Shown in pieces: positions 21,038 through 30,206 of a DNA stretch of 64,000 bases (positions are counted from its first letter, which is position 1; each line of letters begins with the position of its first letter). Source of the stretch: Streptomyces sp. 6-11-2 (lineage in GTDB: Bacteria; Actinomycetota; Actinomycetes; Streptomycetales; Streptomycetaceae); assembly GCF_006540305.1 (NCBI RefSeq), contig NZ_BJOR01000001.1:5890001-5954000 (forward strand), in the 5' to 3' direction. A program made the position numbers and the translations under genes. The notes under the pieces were generated by a model. It worked only from the letters and a program-made list of their open reading frames with translations, ran no database searches and had not been told where the DNA came from.

Positions 21038-21883
21038 TCAGCCCGCCCGCCGGTCCTTCCAGCGGAACGTCAGAAGGCAGAGCACCAGTCCGCCGGCGCA
21101 CCAGGCCGCGAGCACCAGGGCGATCCGCCCGAACTCCCAGCTCCCCGCCTGTTCCAGCACCCGCGCCGAGTCCGGCAGGAACACCCCGCGCAGGCCCTGG
21201 CACAGCCACTTCAGCGGGAAGAGGGCGCCGACGTTCAGCATCCAGCCGGGGAGGGCGTCGACCAGGATGTAGACCCCGGAGATGAACTGGAGCACCAGGA
21301 ACGGCAGCACGACCACCGAGGCTGCGCTCTTCGCCGACCTGGGCACCGAACTGATCGCGATGCCCAGCAGCGCGCACCCGGTCAGGCCGAGCACGAAGAT
21401 CCACGCGAAGTGGAACCACCGGGTCGCGTCGGAGGGCAGCCGGACGCCGTACAGCGTGGTGCCGACGAGCAGCAGGATCGCCGTCTCCAGCAGGCCGGTG
21501 AAGAGAACCAGCCAGATTTTCCCCAGGAAGTACGCCGTCGGTGGCATCGGCGTGCCGCTCAGCCGGCGCAGCGCCTTCTCGTCCCGTTCGACCGCGATCG
21601 ATATGCCCAGGGACTGGAAGCTGGTCGACATGATGCCCGAGGCCAGCATCGAGGAGACGTAGAGCTGCGAGGCGGTGACGCCGGTGCCGCTGACGTCGTC
21701 GTGGAAGATCGACGCGAACAGGAACAGGAACACCACCGGGAAGGCGAAGGTGAACACCACCTGCTCGCGCTGCCGGAAGAACTGCCTGATCTCCAGGGCG
21801 CCCCGGTGCAGCCCGATGCCCCACGCCCCGGGCAGCCGCGCGGCCGCCGCCCCGGCGCGGGTCCGTCCGGCCGTCGAGGTCAT
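21038..21883 (-). CDS. ABC-2 type transporter permease
   Basis: A 281-residue permease with six predicted membrane spans, beginning FTFAFPVVFLFLFASIF. It carries the ABC-2 signature region SKAAS-like ISSVPRSAKSAASVVVLPFLVLQFISGVYI near residues 190-225. Its ATG (complement of 21881-21883) overlaps the stop of the ATPase gene as TGATG, so the two subunits are translated together. The pair resembles DrrAB/NatAB-type drug or lipid exporters. No substrate can be named. It faces hisS. Confidence 0.9.
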   Translation of the reverse strand: MTSTAGRTRAGAAAARLPGAWGIGLHRGALEIRQFFRQREQVVFTFAFPVVFLFLFASIFHDDVSGTGVTASQLYVSSMLASGIMSTSFQSLGISIAVERDEKALRRLSGTPMPPTAYFLGKIWLVLFTGLLETAILLLVGTTLYGVRLPSDATRWFHFAWIFVLGLTGCALLGIAISSVPRSAKSAASVVVLPFLVLQFISGVYILVDALPGWMLNVGALFPLKWLCQGLRGVFLPDSARVLEQAGSWEFGRIALVLAAWCAGGLVLCLLTFRWKDRRAG

Positions 21884-22740
21884 CACGCGTCCTCCTGTCC
21901 GGTCAGCCGGAGATAGACGTCCTCCAGCGTGGGGCGGCCCACCCGCAGGCCCGGTATCTCTCCGTCGAAGCGGCGCATCAGGCCGGCGACGGTCCTGGTG
22001 GGGGTGCCGGTGTGCTCGGTGCGCGGGGTGCCGTCGGGTTCCGTCCACTCGACGGTGGCGCCGGTGGCGTGCCGTTCCCGCAGCTCGCGAGAGGTGCCCT
22101 CGGCGACGATCCGGCCCCGGGCGACCACCGCCAGCCGGTCCGCGAGGGCCTCCGCCTCCTCCAGGTAGTGCGTGGTCAGCAGGATCGTCGTGCCCTCCTG
22201 CGCGAGCGTGCGGATCAGCGTCCAGAACCGGCGCCGCGCCGCCGGGTCGAAACCGGTCGTCGGCTCGTCCAGGAGCAGCAGCTCCGGCCCGCCGATCACC
22301 CCGAGGGCCACGTCCAGCCGACGCCGCTGGCCACCCGACAGCGCCTTGATCCGGCTCCCCGCCTTCGCCTCCAGACCCACCAGGGCGATGACCTCCTCCG
22401 GGTCGCGCGGCCGGGGGTAGTACCGGGCGAAGTGCCGCACGGTCTCGCGGACCGTCAACTCGGCGGGCGCCGATTCGTCCTGCCAGACGATTCCGACGCG
22501 CGAGCGCCACGCGCGCGTGGCGCTCGCCGGGTCCGCCCCCAGGACCGAGACCTCGCCCGCGTCCCGTGAGCGGTGGCCCTGGATGATCTCCACCGTGGTG
22601 CTCTTGCCCGCGCCGTTGGGTCCGAGCAGCCCCAGGACCTCGCCCTTCCTGATCGCCAGGTCCATTCCGTCGACCGCGGTGACGTCCCCGTACCGCTTGC
22701 GCAGCCCCCGTACGTCCACCGCGAGTTCGTTTCGCGTCAT
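21883..22740 (-). CDS. ABC transporter ATP-binding protein (drug-exporter type)
   Basis: A 285-residue ATPase subunit with Walker A GPNGAGKS, the Q loop IVWQDES, signature LSGGQRRRLD, Walker B LLLLDEPTTGFDP and the switch histidine in LLTTHYLEEAE. The C-terminal 75 residues form the small domain typical of DrrA-like exporters. I use the ATG at 22740 (MTRNELAVDVRGL); the upstream ATG at 22788 would run through a palindrome. No good ribosome site is visible, so the transcript may be leaderless. It is divergent from the VKOR gene. Confidence 0.9.
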   Translation of the reverse strand: MTRNELAVDVRGLRKRYGDVTAVDGMDLAIRKGEVLGLLGPNGAGKSTTVEIIQGHRSRDAGEVSVLGADPASATRAWRSRVGIVWQDESAPAELTVRETVRHFARYYPRPRDPEEVIALVGLEAKAGSRIKALSGGQRRRLDVALGVIGGPELLLLDEPTTGFDPAARRRFWTLIRTLAQEGTTILLTTHYLEEAEALADRLAVVARGRIVAEGTSRELRERHATGATVEWTEPDGTPRTEHTGTPTRTVAGLMRRFDGEIPGLRVGRPTLEDVYLRLTGQEDA

Positions 22741-22753
22741 GGTCCGAGCATCG

Positions 22754-22779
22754 TCCGGAACCGAACGTTCGGATCCGGC
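22754..22779. promoter_or_regulatory. 26-bp palindrome between ABC exporter and VKOR genes
   Basis: The core CCGAACGTTCGG (22761-22772) is a perfect 12-bp dyad. The flanks TCCGGAA and ATCCGGC extend it to an imperfect 26-bp repeat, with 11 of 13 positions per half matching. It starts 14 bp upstream of the ATPase ATG. This is where a repressor dimer (TetR- or MarR-like) would bind. No regulator gene is adjacent. Confidence 0.5.
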
Positions 22780-22883
22780 CGTGCACACCTTCGTGTCACC
22801 ACCTGACGGTGTTCACACACGCACGTGCGGCACAATGGCCGTGCCCGAAGAAGGTCCAACTCACAAGTGACGGAATCGGCGTG

Positions 22884-23540
22884 ATGAGCAAGACGACAGT
22901 CAAACACGTCTCCGCGGAGCCCGAGCCGGAGCGCGCGGTGACCGCGCCGCGGACGGTGGGCGGCAGCCGCGCCTTCGCGCTGCTGCTGGTGATCACCGGA
23001 GCGGCCGGTCTGCTCGCCGCGTGGATCATCACGATCGACAAGCAGAAGATCCTCGAAGGCAAGCTCAGCGGCAAGACCTTCACCCCGAGCTGCAGCCTCA
23101 ACCCGATCGTGTCCTGCGGCAGCGTCATGGAGAGCAAGCAGGCCACCGTCTTCGGGTTCCCCAACCCGCTGCTCGGCCTGGTCGCCTACGGCATCGTCAT
23201 CTGCGTCGGCATGAGCCTGCTCGCCCGCACCACCTTCCCGCGCTGGTACTGGCTGACCTTCAACTTCGGCACGCTCTTCGGCGTCTGCTTCGTCACCTGG
23301 CTCCAGTTCCAGTCGCTGTACCGCATCAACGCGCTGTGCCTGTGGTGCTCGCTGGCCTGGGTGGCCACGATCGTCATGTTCTGGTACGTGACCTCCTTCA
23401 ACATCCGCAACGACTTCCTGCCCGCCCCGCGCCCGGTGAAGAACTTCCTCGCCGAGTTCACCTGGGTGCTGCCGGTCACGCACTGCGGTGTCATCGTCAT
23501 GCTGATCCTGACCCGCTGGGGCACCAGCCTCTGGGCCTGA
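22884..23540 (+). CDS. vitamin K epoxide reductase (VKOR) family membrane protein
   Basis: A 218-residue membrane protein with about five helices. The VKOR redox cysteines are present: a loop pair C70/C78 (SCSLNPIVSCGSV) and the quinone-side CxxC at C152/C155 (NALCLWCSLAW). In actinobacteria VKOR replaces DsbB and reoxidises an extracytoplasmic DsbA-like partner, so disulphides form in secreted proteins. No DsbA gene is adjacent. ATG 22884 is chosen by alignment of the charged N-terminus; GTG 22881 is equally close. Only a weak AAGTGACGGAA ribosome site is visible. Confidence 0.92.
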   Translation: MSKTTVKHVSAEPEPERAVTAPRTVGGSRAFALLLVITGAAGLLAAWIITIDKQKILEGKLSGKTFTPSCSLNPIVSCGSVMESKQATVFGFPNPLLGLVAYGIVICVGMSLLARTTFPRWYWLTFNFGTLFGVCFVTWLQFQSLYRINALCLWCSLAWVATIVMFWYVTSFNIRNDFLPAPRPVKNFLAEFTWVLPVTHCGVIVMLILTRWGTSLWA

Positions 23541-23586
23541 GCCGGAGCGGTGATCACCGTCCGGCCACGTTGTCGGTGGTGTGCCA

Positions 23587-23592
23587 TAGGGT
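23587..23592 (+). promoter_or_regulatory. candidate -10 box (TAGGGT), leaderless rarA
   Basis: TAGGGT ends six bases before the rarA GTG and no Shine-Dalgarno sequence intervenes. This implies transcription from the start codon. Confidence 0.45.
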
Positions 23593-23598
23593 TTCAGC

Positions 23599-24954
23599 GT
23601 GGAGCCCGACCTGTTCACCGCCGCAAGTGAAGAACGCCAGGAGAAGGACCCGGCCGCGAGTCCCCTGGCGGTCCGGATGCGCCCGCGCACCCTCGACGAG
23701 GTGGTGGGCCAGCAGCACCTGCTCAAGCCGGGCTCGCCGCTGCGCCGACTGGTCGGCGAGGGCGCGGGCGGCCCTGCGGGACCCTCCTCGGTGATCCTGT
23801 GGGGCCCGCCCGGCACCGGCAAGACCACCCTGGCGTACGTGGTCTCCAAGGCCACCAATAAGCGCTTCGTGGAGCTGTCGGCGATCACCGCGGGCGTCAA
23901 GGAGGTCCGCGCGGTCATCGACGGCGCCCGCCGCGCCTCCGGCGGGTACGGCAAGGAGACTGTCCTCTTCCTGGACGAGATCCACCGTTTCAGCAAGGCC
24001 CAGCAGGACTCCCTGCTCCCGGCGGTCGAGAACCGCTGGGTGACCCTGATCGCGGCCACCACGGAGAACCCGTACTTCTCGGTGATCTCCCCGCTGCTCT
24101 CCCGCTCGCTCCTGCTCACCCTCGAACCGCTCACCGACGACGACGTGCGCGGTCTGCTCCGCCGCGCGCTCACCGACGAGCGCGGCCTGAGGTCGGCCGT
24201 CGGCCTCCCCGAGGACACCGAGAGCCATCTGCTGCGCATCGCCGGCGGCGACGCCCGCCGCGCCCTGACCGCCCTGGAGGCCGCCGCCGGGGCCGCCCTC
24301 GACAAGGGCGAGACCGAGATCGGCCTGACCACGCTCGAGGAGACCGTCGACCGGGCCGCGGTGAAGTACGACCGCGACGGCGACCAGCACTACGACGTCG
24401 CCAGCGCCCTGATCAAGTCCATCCGAGGCTCCGACGTCGACGCCGCCCTGCACTACCTGGCCCGGATGATCGAGGCCGGCGAGGACCCCCGGTTCATCGC
24501 CCGCCGCCTGATGATCTCCGCCAGTGAGGACATCGGGCTGGCCGACCCGCACGCGCTGCCCACGGCGGTCGCCGCCGCCCAGGCCGTCGCCATGATCGGC
24601 TTCCCCGAGGCCGCACTGACCCTCAGCCACGCCACCATCGCCCTGGCCCTCGCCCCCAAGTCCAACTCGGCGACCACGGCCATCGGCGCAGCCCTGGACG
24701 ACGTACGCAAGGGACAGGCCGGAGCGGTCCCGCCCCATCTGCGGGACGGGCACTACAAGGGCGCGGCCAAGCTCGGCCACGCGCAGGGGTACGTCTACCC
24801 GCACGACCTGCCCGAGGGCATCGCCGCCCAGCAGTACGCGCCGGACGCCCTGAAGGACCGCGAGTACTACTCCCCGGGACGGCACGGCGCCGAGGCGCGG
24901 TACGCGGACGCGGTGGAGTGGACCCGCAAGCACCTCGGTCGGAAGCGGTCCTGA
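23599..24954 (+). CDS. rarA: replication-associated recombination ATPase RarA (MgsA)
   Basis: A 451-residue AAA+ clamp-loader-like ATPase that acts at stalled forks. It has [15 protein letters not shown] before Walker [15 protein letters not shown] (about residues 72-85), Walker [11 protein letters not shown], sensor 1 [10 protein letters not shown] and an arginine-finger region SRSLLL. The MgsA tetramerisation domain is [34 protein letters not shown]. The C-terminus carries [12 protein letters not shown], typical of the family. GTG 23599 is the only supported start. Confidence 0.95.
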   Translation: MEPDLFTAASEERQEKDPAASPLAVRMRPRTLDEVVGQQHLLKPGSPLRRLVGEGAGGPAGPSSVILWGPPGTGKTTLAYVVSKATNKRFVELSAITAGVKEVRAVIDGARRASGGYGKETVLFLDEIHRFSKAQQDSLLPAVENRWVTLIAATTENPYFSVISPLLSRSLLLTLEPLTDDDVRGLLRRALTDERGLRSAVGLPEDTESHLLRIAGGDARRALTALEAAAGAALDKGETEIGLTTLEETVDRAAVKYDRDGDQHYDVASALIKSIRGSDVDAALHYLARMIEAGEDPRFIARRLMISASEDIGLADPHALPTAVAAAQAVAMIGFPEAALTLSHATIALALAPKSNSATTAIGAALDDVRKGQAGAVPPHLRDGHYKGAAKLGHAQGYVYPHDLPEGIAAQQYAPDALKDREYYSPGRHGAEARYADAVEWTRKHLGRKRS

Positions 24955-25298
24955 GCGCCCTGTAGACTGCCGGGAAGCGCTGAGTTCCGTGTCCGGAACC
25001 CCGAAAGGGGAACCGGCGCCACCAGAGCGGGACATTCAGCCGGAACTCCGCCGTTCCAGGACGGCGGGGATCCAGGAGCGTCGCGCACCGTCGAACGGTG
25101 TCGCGGGCAGCCCACCACCACCCGGAGCTCCGGGAGCGGTCGGTGGGCCACTCGCGTGCTGCACGTATGTGCCCAGACCAGGGGAGCGGCTGCCCACCAG
25201 GCCCGGCAGGGCCCCGGCGGGTTTCCCCGGCTGCGGATGCGACCTCCCCTAACCCTGGTGAAGCCGTATTCGCACAGAAAAAACGAGGTGTTTGGTTC
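24955..25298 (+). promoter_or_regulatory. long structured 5' leader of rpsD
   Basis: These 344 bp hold no credible gene. A -10-like TAGACT (24963-24968) would start an untranslated leader of about 325 bases. Hairpins in order: CCGG-AA-CCCC-GAAA-GGGG-AA-CCGG at 24993-25016; CCGCCGT/ACGGCGG at 25048-25067; CACCG/CGGTG at 25086-25100; and a two-tier fold with GCCCACC (25110-25116) pairing GGTGGGC (25142-25148) around the inner palindrome CCCGGAGCTCCGGG (25121-25134). ACGAGGTG at 25283-25290 is the rpsD ribosome site. S4 regulates its own mRNA in other bacteria, so an autoregulatory leader is plausible but unproven here. Confidence 0.5.
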
Positions 25299-25913
25299 AT
25301 GGCGAACCAGTCCCGCCCCAAGGTCAAGAAGTCGCGTGCCCTCGGCATCGCGCTGACCCCGAAGGCCGTCAAGTACTTCGAGGCGCGTCCCTACCCGCCG
25401 GGTGAGCACGGCCGTGGCCGCAAGCAGAACTCGGACTACAAGGTCCGTCTGCTGGAGAAGCAGCGTCTGCGTGCTCAGTACGACGTCAGCGAGCGTCAGC
25501 TCGTCCGCGCCTACGAGCGTGCCGCCAAGACGTCGATGAAGACCGGTGAAGCCCTGGTCATCGACCTCGAGAAGCGTCTTGACGCCCTGGTGCTGCGTTC
25601 GGGCATCGCCCGCACGATCTACCAGGCCCGCCAGATGGTCGTCCACGGCCACATCCAGGTCAACGGCAAGAAGGTCGACAAGCCGTCCTTCCAGGTCCGT
25701 CCCGACGACGTGGTCCAGGTCCGCGAGCGCAGCCGCGAGAAGACCCTCTTCCAGGTTTCCCGCGAGGGTGGCTTCGCCCCCGACGGCGAGACCCCGCGCT
25801 ACCTCCAGGTGAACCTCAAGGCCCTGGCGTTCCGCCTGGACCGCGAGCCGAACCGCAAGGAGATCCCGGTGATCTGCGACGAGCAGCTCGTCGTCGAGTA
25901 CTACGCCCGCTGA
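25299..25913 (+). CDS. rpsD: 30S ribosomal protein S4
   Basis: A 204-residue primary rRNA-binding protein that nucleates the 30S body. It is the zinc-independent form: the N-terminus (RPKVKKSRALGIALTPKAVKYFE) lacks the four-cysteine cluster. The S4 RNA-binding domain is RLDALVLRSGIARTIYQARQMVVHGHIQVNG at about residues 92-122. The gene stands alone here, not in the rpsM-rpsK-rpoA cluster, as in Streptomyces. It is preceded by a long folded leader and followed by a strong terminator. Confidence 0.98.
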   Translation: MANQSRPKVKKSRALGIALTPKAVKYFEARPYPPGEHGRGRKQNSDYKVRLLEKQRLRAQYDVSERQLVRAYERAAKTSMKTGEALVIDLEKRLDALVLRSGIARTIYQARQMVVHGHIQVNGKKVDKPSFQVRPDDVVQVRERSREKTLFQVSREGGFAPDGETPRYLQVNLKALAFRLDREPNRKEIPVICDEQLVVEYYAR

Positions 25914-25947
25914 TCACCGGCAGGCCGTAGCACCACAGCACCACCCG

Positions 25948-25990
25948 GCCCGCCGTCTCCCCGCCCTTCCGGGCGGGCGGGACGGCGGGC
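25948..25990 (+). terminator. terminator hairpin after rpsD
   Basis: An outer stem GCCCGCCGTC/GACGGCGGGC (25948-25957, 25981-25990) encloses an inner stem CCGCCC/GGGCGG (25961-25966, 25971-25976) with a TTCC loop. Confidence 0.8.
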
Positions 25991-26050
25991 TCGCTCGTTC
26001 CACCGGCGCACGGGCGCGAAATCCGGTACGGAGCCCCACCCCCGGCGCGA

Positions 26051-26056
26051 TAGGCT
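26051..26056 (+). promoter_or_regulatory. candidate -10 box (TAGGCT) upstream of the DUF948 gene
   Basis: TAGGCT lies after the rpsD terminator and 54 bp before the DUF948 start, so a new transcript (DUF948-DUF6167-alaS and onward) could begin here. Confidence 0.4.
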
Positions 26057-26109
26057 CGGTGCACGACTTTCTCGATGTACAGGCACGTTTCAGGGAGCGG
26101 GTGCGCACA

Positions 26110-26550
26110 GTGTCCGGTGGAGAGGTGGCCGGGATCCTGGTGGCCGTGTTCTGGGCGATCCTGGTCTCCTTCCTCGCCGTCGCACTGGCGAGGCTGGCCC
26201 AGACGCTCAAGGCGACCACCCGGCTCGTGGCGGACGTGACCGACCAGGCAGTTCCGCTGCTGGCCGATGCCTCCCAGGCGGTGCGCTCCGCACAGAGCCA
26301 GATCGACCGCGTCGACGCGATCGCCTCCGACGTCCAGGAGGTCACGTCCAACGCCTCCGCGTTGTCGACCACCGTCGCCTCCACCTTCGGCGGTCCGCTG
26401 GTCAAGGTCGCGGCCTTCGGATACGGCGTGCGCCGGGCGCTCGGCGGCCGCAAGGAGGACGTGCCCGGCAAGGCGTCGAGGCGTACCGTGATCGTGGGCC
26501 GCACCGTCCCGGCCGCGCGGCGGGGGAAGCGGAACAACCGGGAGAAGTAA
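26110..26550 (+). CDS. DUF948 domain membrane protein
   Basis: A 146-residue protein with an N-terminal transmembrane helix (about residues 4-26, GILVAVFWAILVSFLAVALARL). A long helical segment with heptad character follows (ATTRLVADVTDQAVPLLADASQAVRSAQSQIDRVDAI), typical of DUF948, and the tail is basic. The start may be GTG 26101 or 26110; I prefer 26110 because AGGGAG at 26092-26097 is too close to 26101. It precedes a small partner gene by 9 bp, and the pair precedes alaS. Function is unknown; DUF948 proteins are generally envelope-associated. Confidence 0.8.
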   Translation: MSGGEVAGILVAVFWAILVSFLAVALARLAQTLKATTRLVADVTDQAVPLLADASQAVRSAQSQIDRVDAIASDVQEVTSNASALSTTVASTFGGPLVKVAAFGYGVRRALGGRKEDVPGKASRRTVIVGRTVPAARRGKRNNREK

Positions 26551-26559
26551 GGACTAGCG

Positions 26560-26934
26560 ATGTTCCGCCGTACGTTCTGGTTCACCACTGGTGTCGCCGC
26601 CGGAGTGTGGGCCACCACCAAGGTCAACCGCAAACTCAGGCAGCTGACCCCCGAGAGCCTCGCCGCGACCGCGGCGACCAAGGCGGTCGAGGCGGGTCAC
26701 CGGCTCAAGGACCGCGCCCTCGGCTTCGCGCTCGACGTCCGCGACAACATGGCCCAGCGGGAGGCCGAACTCGGCGAGGCCCTGGGCCTGAACGCCTCGC
26801 TCGACCCGGAACTGCCCCCGTCCAGGCGGTACACCGCCATCGAGAACCGCAATCACCCGAAGTACGTCGAGGGCCCGGCGTCCTCGGAACACCCCTACAC
26901 GACGTACTCGTACAACCGGAATGAGGACCACTGA
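26560..26934 (+). CDS. small conserved actinobacterial protein (DUF6167-like)
   Basis: A 124-residue protein beginning [33 protein letters not shown]. It has one short N-terminal hydrophobic segment followed by an amphipathic helix region ([38 protein letters not shown]) and a Pro/Tyr-rich polar tail. It belongs to a family confined, as far as I know, to streptomycetes and relatives, always beside the DUF948 gene. ATG 26560 has a GTAAGGA site. Its stop overlaps the alaS ATG, so expression is tied to alaS. No function can be assigned. Confidence 0.75.
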   Translation: MFRRTFWFTTGVAAGVWATTKVNRKLRQLTPESLAATAATKAVEAGHRLKDRALGFALDVRDNMAQREAELGEALGLNASLDPELPPSRRYTAIENRNHPKYVEGPASSEHPYTTYSYNRNEDH

Positions 26935-29606
26935 TGGAGTCGGCTGAGATCCGCCGCCGCTGGCTGAGCTTCTTCGAGGAGCGCGGGCACACCGTCGTCC
27001 CTTCGGCGTCGCTCATCGCGGACGACCCGACTCTGCTCCTCGTCCCGGCCGGCATGGTGCCCTTCAAGCCCTACTTCCTGGGTGAGGTCAAGCCGCCCTT
27101 CCCGCGCGCCACCAGCGTGCAGAAGTGCGTGCGCACGCCCGACATCGAAGAGGTCGGCAAGACCACCCGGCACGGCACCTTCTTCCAGATGTGCGGCAAC
27201 TTCTCCTTCGGTGACTACTTCAAGGAGGGCGCCGTCAAGCTCGCCTGGGAGCTGCTCACCTCGCCCCAGGACAAGGGCGGTTACGGCCTGGAGCCGGAGA
27301 AGCTCTGGATCACCGTCTACCAGGACGACGACGAGGCCGAGCGGATCTGGCACGAGGTCGTCGGCGTGCCCAAGGAGCGCATCCAGCGCCTGGGCAAGAA
27401 GGACAACTTCTGGTCCATGGGCGTTCCCGGCCCGTGCGGCCCCTGCTCCGAGATCAACTACGACCGCGGCCCCGAGTTCGGCGTCGAGGGCGGCCCCGCC
27501 GTCAACGACGAGCGGTACGTGGAGATCTGGAACCTCGTCTTCATGCAGTACGAGCGCGGCGAGGGCACCGGCAAGGACAACTTCGAGATCCTCGGCGACC
27601 TGCCGAGCCAGAACATCGACACCGGGCTCGGCCTGGAGCGGCTCGCCATGATTCTGCAGGGCGTGCAGAACATGTACGAGATCGACACCTCCATGGCCGT
27701 CATCGGCAAGGCCACCGAGCTCACCGGTGTCGCCTACGGCGACGCCCACGACTCGGACGTGGCGCTGCGCGTGGTCACCGACCACATGCGCACCGCCACC
27801 ATGCTCATCGGCGACGGCGTCACCCCCGGCAACGAGGGCCGCGGCTACGTGCTGCGCCGCATCATGCGCCGCGCCATCCGCAACATGCGCCTGCTGGGCG
27901 CCACCGGTCCGGTCGTCAAGGACCTGATCGACGTGGTGATCGGCATGATGGGGCAGCAGTACCCCGAGCTGATCACCGACCGCGAGCGGATCGAGAAGGT
28001 CGCCCTCGCCGAGGAGGCCCGCTTCCTCAAGACCCTCAACGCCGGTACGAACGTGCTGGACGGCGCCGTCGCCGAGACCAAGGCCGCCGGCTCCGCCGTG
28101 CTGCCCGGCGACAAGGCCTTCCTGCTCCACGACACCTGGGGCTTCCCGATCGACCTCACCCTGGAGATGGCCGCCGAGCAGGGCCTGTCCGTGGACGAGG
28201 AGGGCTTCCGCCGCCTGATGAAGGAGCAGCGGGAGCGCGCCAAGGCCGACGCCCAGGCCAAGAAGACCGGCCACGCCGACGTCGGCGCCTACCGTGAGAT
28301 CGCCGACTCCGCCGGCGCGACCGACTTCATCGGGTACACCGACACCGAGGGCGAGTCCACGATCGTCGGCATCCTCGTCGACGGCGCCTCCTCTCCGGCC
28401 GCCACCGAGGGCGACGAGGTCGAGATCGTCCTCGACCGCACCCCCTTCTACGCCGAGGGCGGCGGCCAGATCGGCGACACCGGCCGCATCAAGGTCGACT
28501 CCGGCGCCGTCATCGAGGTCCGCGACTGCCAGAAGCCGGTCCCGGGCGTGTACGTCCACAAGGGCGTCGTCCAGGTCGGCGAGGTCACCGTCGGCGCCAA
28601 GGCCCAGGCCTCGATCGACTTCCGCCGCCGCAAGGCCATCGCCCGCGCCCACTCCGCCACGCACCTGACCCACCAGGCTCTGCGTGACGCCCTCGGTCCG
28701 ACGGCCGCCCAGGCCGGCTCCGAGAACCAGCCCGGCCGCTTCCGCTTCGACTTCGGCTCCCCGTCCGCCGTCCCGACGGCCGTGATGACCGACGTCGAGC
28801 AGAAGATCAACGAGGTGCTCGCCCGCGATCTGGACGTGCACGCCGAGGTCATGGGCATCGACGAGGCCAAGAAGCAGGGCGCCATCGCCGAGTTCGGCGA
28901 GAAGTACGGCGAGCGTGTGCGCGTGGTGACCATCGGTGACTTCTCCAAGGAGCTGTGCGGCGGCACCCACGTGCACAACACCGCCCAGCTGGGCCTGGTG
29001 AAGCTGCTCGGCGAGTCGTCGATCGGCTCCGGTGTGCGCCGTATCGAGGCCCTGGTCGGCGTGGACGCCTACAACTTCCTCGCCCGTGAGCACACGGTCG
29101 TCGCCCAGCTCCAGGAGCTGATCAAGGGCCGCCCGGAGGAGCTGCCGGAGAAGGTCTCCGCCATGCTCGGCAAGCTGAAGGACGCCGAGAAGGAGATCGA
29201 GAAGTTCCGCGCAGAGAAGGTGCTCCAGGCCGCCGCCGGTCTCGCCGAGTCCGCCAAGGACGTCCGCGGTGTGGCCGTCGTGACCGGCCGGGTCCCGGAC
29301 GGCACCACGCCGGACGACCTGCGCAAGCTGGTGCTCGACGTGCGCGGCCGGATCCAGGGCGGCCGGGCCGCCGTCGTCGCCCTGTTCACGGTGAACAACG
29401 GCAAGCCGCTCACGGTGATCGCCACCAACGAGGCCGCCCGCGAGCGCGGCCTGAAGGCCGGTGACCTGGTCCGCACGGCCGCCAAGACCCTCGGCGGCGG
29501 CGGTGGCGGCAAGCCGGACGTCGCCCAGGGCGGCGGACAGAACCCGGCCGCCGTCGGCGAGGCCGTTGACGCCGTGGAGCGGCTCGTGGCCGAGACGGCG
29601 AAGTAG
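26934..29606 (+). CDS. alaS: alanyl-tRNA synthetase
   Basis: An 890-residue class II synthetase. The catalytic domain starts [23 protein letters not shown] and contains [14 protein letters not shown]. The editing domain carries the zinc/hydrolysis motif HSATH (about residues 573-577) and CGGTH (about 675-679). The C-terminal C-Ala domain ends with [18 protein letters not shown] 26934 overlaps the preceding stop. ruvX follows after 13 bp, the conserved alaS-ruvX-mltG-aroE order of Gram-positive bacteria. Confidence 0.98.
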   Translation: MESAEIRRRWLSFFEERGHTVVPSASLIADDPTLLLVPAGMVPFKPYFLGEVKPPFPRATSVQKCVRTPDIEEVGKTTRHGTFFQMCGNFSFGDYFKEGAVKLAWELLTSPQDKGGYGLEPEKLWITVYQDDDEAERIWHEVVGVPKERIQRLGKKDNFWSMGVPGPCGPCSEINYDRGPEFGVEGGPAVNDERYVEIWNLVFMQYERGEGTGKDNFEILGDLPSQNIDTGLGLERLAMILQGVQNMYEIDTSMAVIGKATELTGVAYGDAHDSDVALRVVTDHMRTATMLIGDGVTPGNEGRGYVLRRIMRRAIRNMRLLGATGPVVKDLIDVVIGMMGQQYPELITDRERIEKVALAEEARFLKTLNAGTNVLDGAVAETKAAGSAVLPGDKAFLLHDTWGFPIDLTLEMAAEQGLSVDEEGFRRLMKEQRERAKADAQAKKTGHADVGAYREIADSAGATDFIGYTDTEGESTIVGILVDGASSPAATEGDEVEIVLDRTPFYAEGGGQIGDTGRIKVDSGAVIEVRDCQKPVPGVYVHKGVVQVGEVTVGAKAQASIDFRRRKAIARAHSATHLTHQALRDALGPTAAQAGSENQPGRFRFDFGSPSAVPTAVMTDVEQKINEVLARDLDVHAEVMGIDEAKKQGAIAEFGEKYGERVRVVTIGDFSKELCGGTHVHNTAQLGLVKLLGESSIGSGVRRIEALVGVDAYNFLAREHTVVAQLQELIKGRPEELPEKVSAMLGKLKDAEKEIEKFRAEKVLQAAAGLAESAKDVRGVAVVTGRVPDGTTPDDLRKLVLDVRGRIQGGRAAVVALFTVNNGKPLTVIATNEAARERGLKAGDLVRTAAKTLGGGGGGKPDVAQGGGQNPAAVGEAVDAVERLVAETAK

Positions 29607-29619
29607 GGCGGCCGAAGCG

Positions 29620-30084
29620 ATGCGCAGAGGACGTCGGCTCGCGATCGACGTCGGGGACGCCCGGATCGGGGTCGCCTCGTGCGACCCCGACGGGATCCTC
29701 GCCACCCCGGTGGAGACGGTCCCCGGCCGGGACGTCCCCGCGGCACACCGTCGGCTCGGGCAACTCGTCGCGGAGTACGAGCCGATCGAGGTCGTCGTCG
29801 GTCTCCCGCGCTCCCTCAAGGGGGGCGAGGGGCCGGCCGCGGTCAAGGTCCGCGCCTTCGCCGGCGAGCTGGCCAAGGGCATCGCCCCGGTGCCGGTCCG
29901 CCTGGTGGACGAGCGGATGACCACGGTGACGGCCAGTCAGGGACTGCGTGCCTCCGGGGTGAAATCCAAGAAGGGACGCTCCGTGATCGACCAGGCCGCG
30001 GCCGTCATCATCCTCCAACAAGCCCTGGAATCCGAACGAGTGTCAGGGAAAGCACCCGGCGAGGGCGTCGAAGTGGTCATCTGA
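29620..30084 (+). CDS. ruvX: YqgF/RuvX family putative pre-16S rRNA nuclease
   Basis: A 154-residue RNase H-fold protein. It has the first catalytic aspartate in RLAIDVGDARIGVASCDPDG, the middle VVGLPRSLKGGEGPAA, DERMTTVTAS, and the last acidic motif VIDQAAAVIILQ. The family matures the 16S rRNA 5' end and has been proposed to resolve Holliday junctions. I take ATG 29620; a longer open frame to the left overlaps alaS. Confidence 0.92.
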   Translation: MRRGRRLAIDVGDARIGVASCDPDGILATPVETVPGRDVPAAHRRLGQLVAEYEPIEVVVGLPRSLKGGEGPAAVKVRAFAGELAKGIAPVPVRLVDERMTTVTASQGLRASGVKSKKGRSVIDQAAAVIILQQALESERVSGKAPGEGVEVVI

Positions 30085-30206
30085 TCGCGATACGGTAACG
30101 TTCCGCGCGATGCGCCTGCGTTCGAACAGACGACGCACAGAAAGAGGCGGAACGGAAGCCGGGGCACACAGCCGTGTGACCGACGCCTCGCGGCTCTAGG
30201 GGATCG

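Noticed and set aside
21038..22786. Single 582-residue fusion of the ABC ATPase and permease
   Set aside because: That frame reads the ATPase region out of frame; the true ATPase ends at 21883 and the permease starts with its own ATG overlapping that stop.
26895..29924. 1009-residue minus-strand open frame opposite alaS
   Set aside because: Mirror of the codon bias of alaS; no recognisable domain.
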